Assembly: GCA_037975125.1 (NCBI GenBank)
Contig: CM075862.1
Location: 63,826,078 to 63,890,077 of the forward strand
Source: Latrodectus hesperus
Taxonomy: Eukaryota; Arthropoda; Arachnida; Araneae; Theridiidae
Reading direction: 5' to 3'
DNA length: 64,000 bases
Below, in pieces: positions 58,431 to 64,000 of the stretch (the stretch's first letter is position 1; every line of letters begins with the position of its first letter). The translations under genes and the position numbers were made by a program. The notes beneath the pieces are model-generated. The model was not told the DNA's origin and did no database searches. It saw only the letters and a list, made by a program, of their open reading frames with translations.

Positions 58431-61400
58431 CATTCAAAATACAGAAAGTAATATTAACTTTCAAATCGGAGCTACAAAATTTTAGAATCTCTCTTTAGCG
58501 AAGCTGTAGATAATATTACCTGTAGTTGTTTTCGTTGCCACTAAGGGTTTAATATAATAATTCTATCACAATATGTAAACATAGGATTTTATATCAAAAT
58601 TTAATTACATATTTTACATTGTTTTAAATGTTTATCAAAAAGATATGATGATGCTATTAATTATCTCACAAATTATTAGAGAATATAATTAACGCTTAGT
58701 TAATTGCACTCTCATAATTGAGTAATAGTTAACCATTTTTCTATTTATACTTCATCTAGACATGTCTATTTCTTTGATAGTTAATATTTTTCGTTTCTTA
58801 TTCCATTGTTGTATATTTATTAAGTTGAAGGAAAAAGATTTTGAGATTACAGAAATTGACAAAGCAAAACCTTGGGCGACAAATACCATATTGTGATGAA
58901 TATTTTATTCTGTATTCGTAAAAGCATTTTTCAATCTAAGCAGAAGAAATTTTAATTATATATGCAGCCGAGAAACTCACAATAAATCATTTTTAAAGAA
59001 TTAAACAACGCATTTATATTTTGATTATTAATTTTGAATGAGGAAAAATTATAGTAATCATGAAAAAGATCACCTTCCTCAAATACAAAAAAATAAAAGT
59101 ATGCTAATAATTTCTATAGTGTGATATTATTTTTCTTTGAATAATTCATTGTAAGTTAAGAAAAGTTAAGGAAAAAAATTTAGAATGGATTAGATGTTTA
59201 ACATATTTAAGATGAGATCGCTTATTAAAATCGCTTGTAAAAGTAAATAAACTATATAAATTTACTTCTTGTTTCTTTAGTGCACATCTTATTAGTACAA
59301 GAAAATAACAAAAAATGACGAAATCAATCTAGTAACGTTTAATCTATCTTGTTATATATATGTTTTAATTTCTTTAGTATTATTATACACGGTATATTAT
59401 TTCATCAAAAATGAAAGTCAAACAGTGGATTTTAAAATAATTCATGTAATTTCATTCAAAATTAATAAAACAGAATTTTAAATATTTTTACGTTTATTTA
59501 CTATAATTATTTGAATTGTTTAGAACTAAATTTAAGGACTCAACATACATACACACATTTTTCACATATTTTTAGCTTTATTATAAGTATTTGTACTATT
59601 TACTAAAATATTATTTAAGTAATTTTTCTTATCTTATATAAATGCAAAAATAATTTAAGCGATTGCTTTGTGAATGAGATGTTTAAAAATCAAACAACTA
59701 TTGCATTTTTAAATATTTAATACAACCAATTCTTGCAGCATTTTAATTCAAATATAATTCATGAGAAACATTTTTAATGCTAGAATTTAAAACATATACA
59801 TTTATTTTATATATTTACTTTAAAAATTAGTTAGATTTTAAGAGAAAAAATTTGCTAGTGATATAATTTGAAATTAACTATTTCAAATTAGATTATTAGC
59901 AGGGAAACGATATTCTACGAGGAAACTTTATAATAATTGTTTATTTATATTTTGGAATAGCTAAAAAAGTTTTGAATTATTTTTAGAAAAAAAATTGAGA
60001 CAGATCACGTGGCCATAGCTTTTACTAGAAAATAAATAATAGAAATGGTTCGATTAAAATGCAAATAAAAACATTTTTTCACAAACACAAATATGCTTTG
60101 GATTAATTATTTTCTTAATTTATTTTTAAGGCTAAATAAGAGAGAAAAACAAGGGTTTATGGAAAAAAAATTACAGATCTTGAATAATGTGAAATGTTGC
60201 GTTTCGAATAAGCTCCTTGTAAACTCAGTGACCAATGCGCAAATTCTGTTTCGGCAGTCAGCAGAGCAGTAAGTTGAGTTGTTTGCGTTCTGCTACGTTT
60301 CATTTTTGATTGTTATTTTTGAATAAAAACTTAGAATGTCTTCTTTTTGCAATGTGCAATGGTTCAAGTAAGAACGTAGGTACGATTAAATGTAAAGATT
60401 TCTTAAATAAAGCTATATAAATTTTACATTTTTCTATTTAATTTTTAAAAATTATAGTAAATGCTTGACCCTGGGAACAAAATATGTAATTTAGCAATAT
60501 GCACATTTTTATGATCCTTCACAGTGTAAATTATATGACAGAACTATTATTGGATTTAATATTATATACACCAAAAATTCTGTAGAATTTGTAGTATAAT
60601 ATGGAAACTCTGGTAACATGATATAAACAAGATTTTTAAATAATTCTTTTGACCTAATTATTGGTATTTTTGAATGCTAGCACTTTCATATACTCTTCAT
60701 TTAAATTATATATGGAACATACTATCAATTTGTGATAAGTGGATAAACTATGTGTTAAAACTGTCTGCAAACATTTCGTAAAATATAACAGCTTCTATTT
60801 TCAATGTAATCATTATTTCCTTTATAATAACACTAAATTACATTCTTTAATTAGAACTTTACAAAATATATTTAAAAATAATGCTAAAAACTACAAATGA
60901 TAATAATGTAGAATTATTTGTGAAAAATTAGAATAAAAAATATAATTGAACTTTTCAGCAATTATTACAAAGTATATTAAATATGTTAAATACTAATTAA
61001 TTTTCTACAATAAAAAGAAAATGTGAAAATTAATTTTTATTTACATTCAAATACTGAAATATTTTTTAGGAAATAAAAATTTCAGAAACAGAGATGATTA
61101 AGAATATTAATATCTTTATTTTTGATTTCAGCATTATGCAACAAGAACCAGGAAAATTGTTTAAAATTGATTTACTGCAATATAGCATGATAAATTGTCT
61201 GAGAGGAAACTGGAATTTTAACACACAACAAAAATGCATTTAATATTTATCACATATAAAACAAACATCTAATTTTTTTTATTTATATTGCTACATGTTG
61301 ATAATTATAAAATCAACCTATTAATGAAATTATTAATAACTGAATTATTTAGAATTATGTTTACTGAATATGAGAAAATTGAAAACGTTAAACTATATCT

Positions 61401-62350
61401 TATCTTCAAACTTGTGTCACAGGAAATTAAAATTTAAATAAATCTTAAATTATAACTATATTAGATTTCTAACTTAGACTATTTTTAAACTAATTCTAAT
61501 TTAAATTCTAATTAAATTCTAATTTAGACTATTTTTAAACTTGTTGCTAAACACCAATTTATTTGATATAAGGAAAAATATTGGCAGCTGTTAAAGTTTC
61601 AAATAAAGACAAATAGTTGTGTATATGAAAAAAAAGTATGACGTTAATTTTTTTTAATTTCGAATAGACTTAGTGCAATTTATTTTCATAAAATTTTTCT
61701 TTAATGCCATAATGTTTAAAATGAAATAACCTTAGAAAATTGATTGATAATTTAATTGCACTTGTGCGTTAACTAGAACTACTCGACAAATTTGTAGGGT
61801 TTCTGATTTTCATTATAATGTTTTTTTGGCAATAATTTCATAACATAGTCAAATAACGAAGTCAATAAATTGGTTTCCAATTTTCCTTTCAAATCCCTTA
61901 TCTTCACAACAAAGTGCCTTTGGTATCATTAACGCAGATTAGAATATTCGCATCAAACAGCGATACATTTTATTATTACTTGAAAACATTTAAATATAAA
62001 CAAAATTATTTTGGAAGGAAATATATAAAAAAATCTCAAACATTCTATTAATATCAAAAATAGTTATATTAAATAAAATATTTAAAGTAGAGTTTATTTG
62101 AAATTCAAAAATTTAAATTGTTAAACAAAAAAGATATTTATATTTTATATAAAAAGATATTCACTAATTACTTTAAAATAATTTTGTGAGATTTTATGCA
62201 AACAATTGTTTGATTTCTACTTTCTTTCAAATTGGCACTGCTAAATGAAACTTATTTCATTTGCTCATAATAACGAATACATCATGCATAATAGGAAAAA
62301 CAGAACAATAATGTAGTTATCTTATATAAATTATATACATACACGGAAAT
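58431..62350. other. 3.9 kb of very AT-rich DNA
   Basis: No gene or transposon is recognised. A slightly more complex patch lies at 60180-60310. Near 61470-61535 a short phrase (TTTAGACTATTTTTAAAC) occurs twice around AATTCTAAT repeats. Confidence 0.55.
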
Positions 62351-62352
62351 AA

Positions 62353-62391
62353 TGGATATATATACATATATATATACACGTATATATATAT

Positions 62392-62461
<70 letters not shown>
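62353..62461. repeat. (AT)n microsatellite with imperfect left part
   Basis: An irregular TATATA/CATATA stretch from 62353 leads into a pure AT run from about 62396 to 62461. Confidence 0.9.
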
Positions 62462-62467
<6 letters not shown>

Positions 62468-64000
62468 GCGGTTCAAATAAAATGAAGATATCAAAATACC
62501 AAGAAAATCAAAATAAAAGGAAACTTCTTTTAATAAGAAATATTAACAGAAATTTATTTAAATGAAATTTTTTTGATAATAAACATGAAATTGAGTTATA
62601 AATTTAATATAAGAAAATACCAAAAATAAAAATTTATATAATTCTTACTGATCATCTATCACTTAAATATAAGTATTCATTATTTATCTGCTAATCTCCA
62701 ATTTATCCTTAAGTTTTTTCCTTTTTAAATAAGCTAGAAAAATTCTAAAGAGTTAATTTTTATTAGAATATGTAAAATAATTTTCTTATATAATGTAATG
62801 GCAATGTTTCAATATATCGGTATTTTCCTGACCAGGAAAAAATTACATAGTGTGTCCAAATTTTGTGTAAAACTTCATCTTTATATTTATTAACATAATC
62901 AATTTTAAATAAGAGAGAAAATCTCGCATTCAAAAAGTAACCTCTAAATGTAGCTTATGTGTTTAATTCTATGTTTAATTTATCATTTATGCTTATGACG
63001 TTAGCATTTTATTATTATTATATTCTCAGTAAAATTTTGAAATAATTATTTATTGAAAGCACTTCATATATTTAATTACATCTTGATCCAAAGATTGAAG
63101 TACGTAAATAATACTCAGAAGCATGAAAAAGAATTCCAAAGGTGGACGAGAATATCATAATACTCTATTTATTATGAAAAGAAAAAGGTACAGTTTTAGA
63201 AAATATACTTTGGTATTGCCTTTTTGTAATATAAATAATACTAAGAAAAGATGTTTTTAGTGAATCAAAAAGATGTTCATTTTATGAGGATGAATTTTAC
63301 ATCTTTATCCAAATAGAAGGAAAAATAAAATAATAATATATAGTTGTATTATAACATTAAAACATAAAAAATTTTAATTTTTTAACACAACACTGAACAA
63401 TATTTTATAATTATATCGTAAATATTAAATTTTAGAAATAAATATATAAAATATTCAATTTCTTTCACTGTTCTTATCTTGTTACTTTTATGCAAAAATC
63501 AATGTTTTAAGTAAATTCGTTCAAGGTATTGCATAAATAAATAGATAAACCATATAATTATCGATAAACAATTCAAAATTAAGAAATTCTATTCAAAATC
63601 TTCGTTTTTATAATTTATATTTTGATTCTTTCAAGCATTACTTTTGTCAATATTCCATTCTGGGTAACTTGAACCTCTTTTCTAGTTAACTCACAGATTT
63701 GAGTTAAAATGTTTTTTCCGCAAACAAAAGAAACGTTATTGTAGGTTTGTAGTGGACTCCAGTACATTTATCTCGACGTTTAATGTTAATATTATCATTT
63801 AAGGAATACTATTTAAATTTTTAGATGTAGTCAAGAAAACTGTTAATATAAGAAGTAAAGAAATATAATTTAATTATATTTTAAATGTAGCCATAAAAAG
63901 GCCATGTAATCACATTTTACAGCTGTAACCATTGATTACATTTTTTAACTTCATCCTGTCACAAATAACAAAATATATTATAAATCAGTTTATATGTTAT
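62462..64000. other. AT-rich DNA, nothing recognised
   Basis: No gene, RNA gene or repeat family is recognised to the end of the window. Confidence 0.55.

Overview
This window looks like nuclear DNA from an arthropod, most likely an arachnid and probably a spider. The base composition is strongly AT-rich with long (AT)n runs. I found no operons, no prokaryotic gene density and no confident host gene. The transposon content (mariner, Tc1, hAT, tRNA-headed SINEs, and several LINE 3' ends with RNase H-type C-termini) resembles what I know from orb-weaver genomes. The taxon is an inference from that resemblance, not something the sequence proves.

Layout. Nearly every recognisable coding signal comes from a mobile element. 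In order: a tRNA-headed SINE (2.7 kb); a 24-bp minisatellite (6.0 kb); a LINE 3' end (7.6-8.2 kb); a six-copy tandem array (9.95-10.7 kb); a Tc1-like element with a nested retroposon (12.26-13.83 kb); a 52-bp hairpin insertion and a SINE (14.6-15.0 kb); a mariner fragment (16.1-16.5 kb); a long perfect hairpin (17.5 kb); a third SINE type (21.2, 21.8 and 43.5 kb); LINE insertions with target-site duplications (22.15, 26.96 and 33.8 kb); a hAT element in which the transposase C-terminal domain is tandemly repeated five times (24.2-25.6 kb); two SINEs sharing extra 5' sequence (25.75 and 51.06 kb); another SINE and a LINE fragment (28.2-28.95 kb); an internally deleted mariner with perfect terminal repeats (29.0-29.9 kb); a MITE (36.4 kb); a decayed mariner (42.7 kb); an internally deleted Tc1-like element (45.5-46.2 kb); another LINE 3' end (47.8 kb); a decayed tandem array split by a SINE (48.65-49.5 kb); and two MITEs (51.8 and 58.2 kb).

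Between these lie several G+C-richer islands of 200-700 bp (about 9.4, 18.6, 23.6, 30.5, 33.0, 37.5, 42.1, 49.8 and 54.8 kb). They have no convincing reading frame and could be conserved non-coding or regulatory DNA in a gene desert or large intron. I could not test conservation. From 37.8 to 42.0 kb and from 58.4 kb to the end the sequence is mostly simple AT-rich DNA.

The best leads are the hAT element with the amplified dimerisation-domain segment, the internally deleted LINE that keeps both ends, the open-frame internally deleted mariner, the modular SINEs that reshuffle heads and tails, and the nested or minimal retroposons with clear target-site duplications. I did not find a clearly new multi-gene system.
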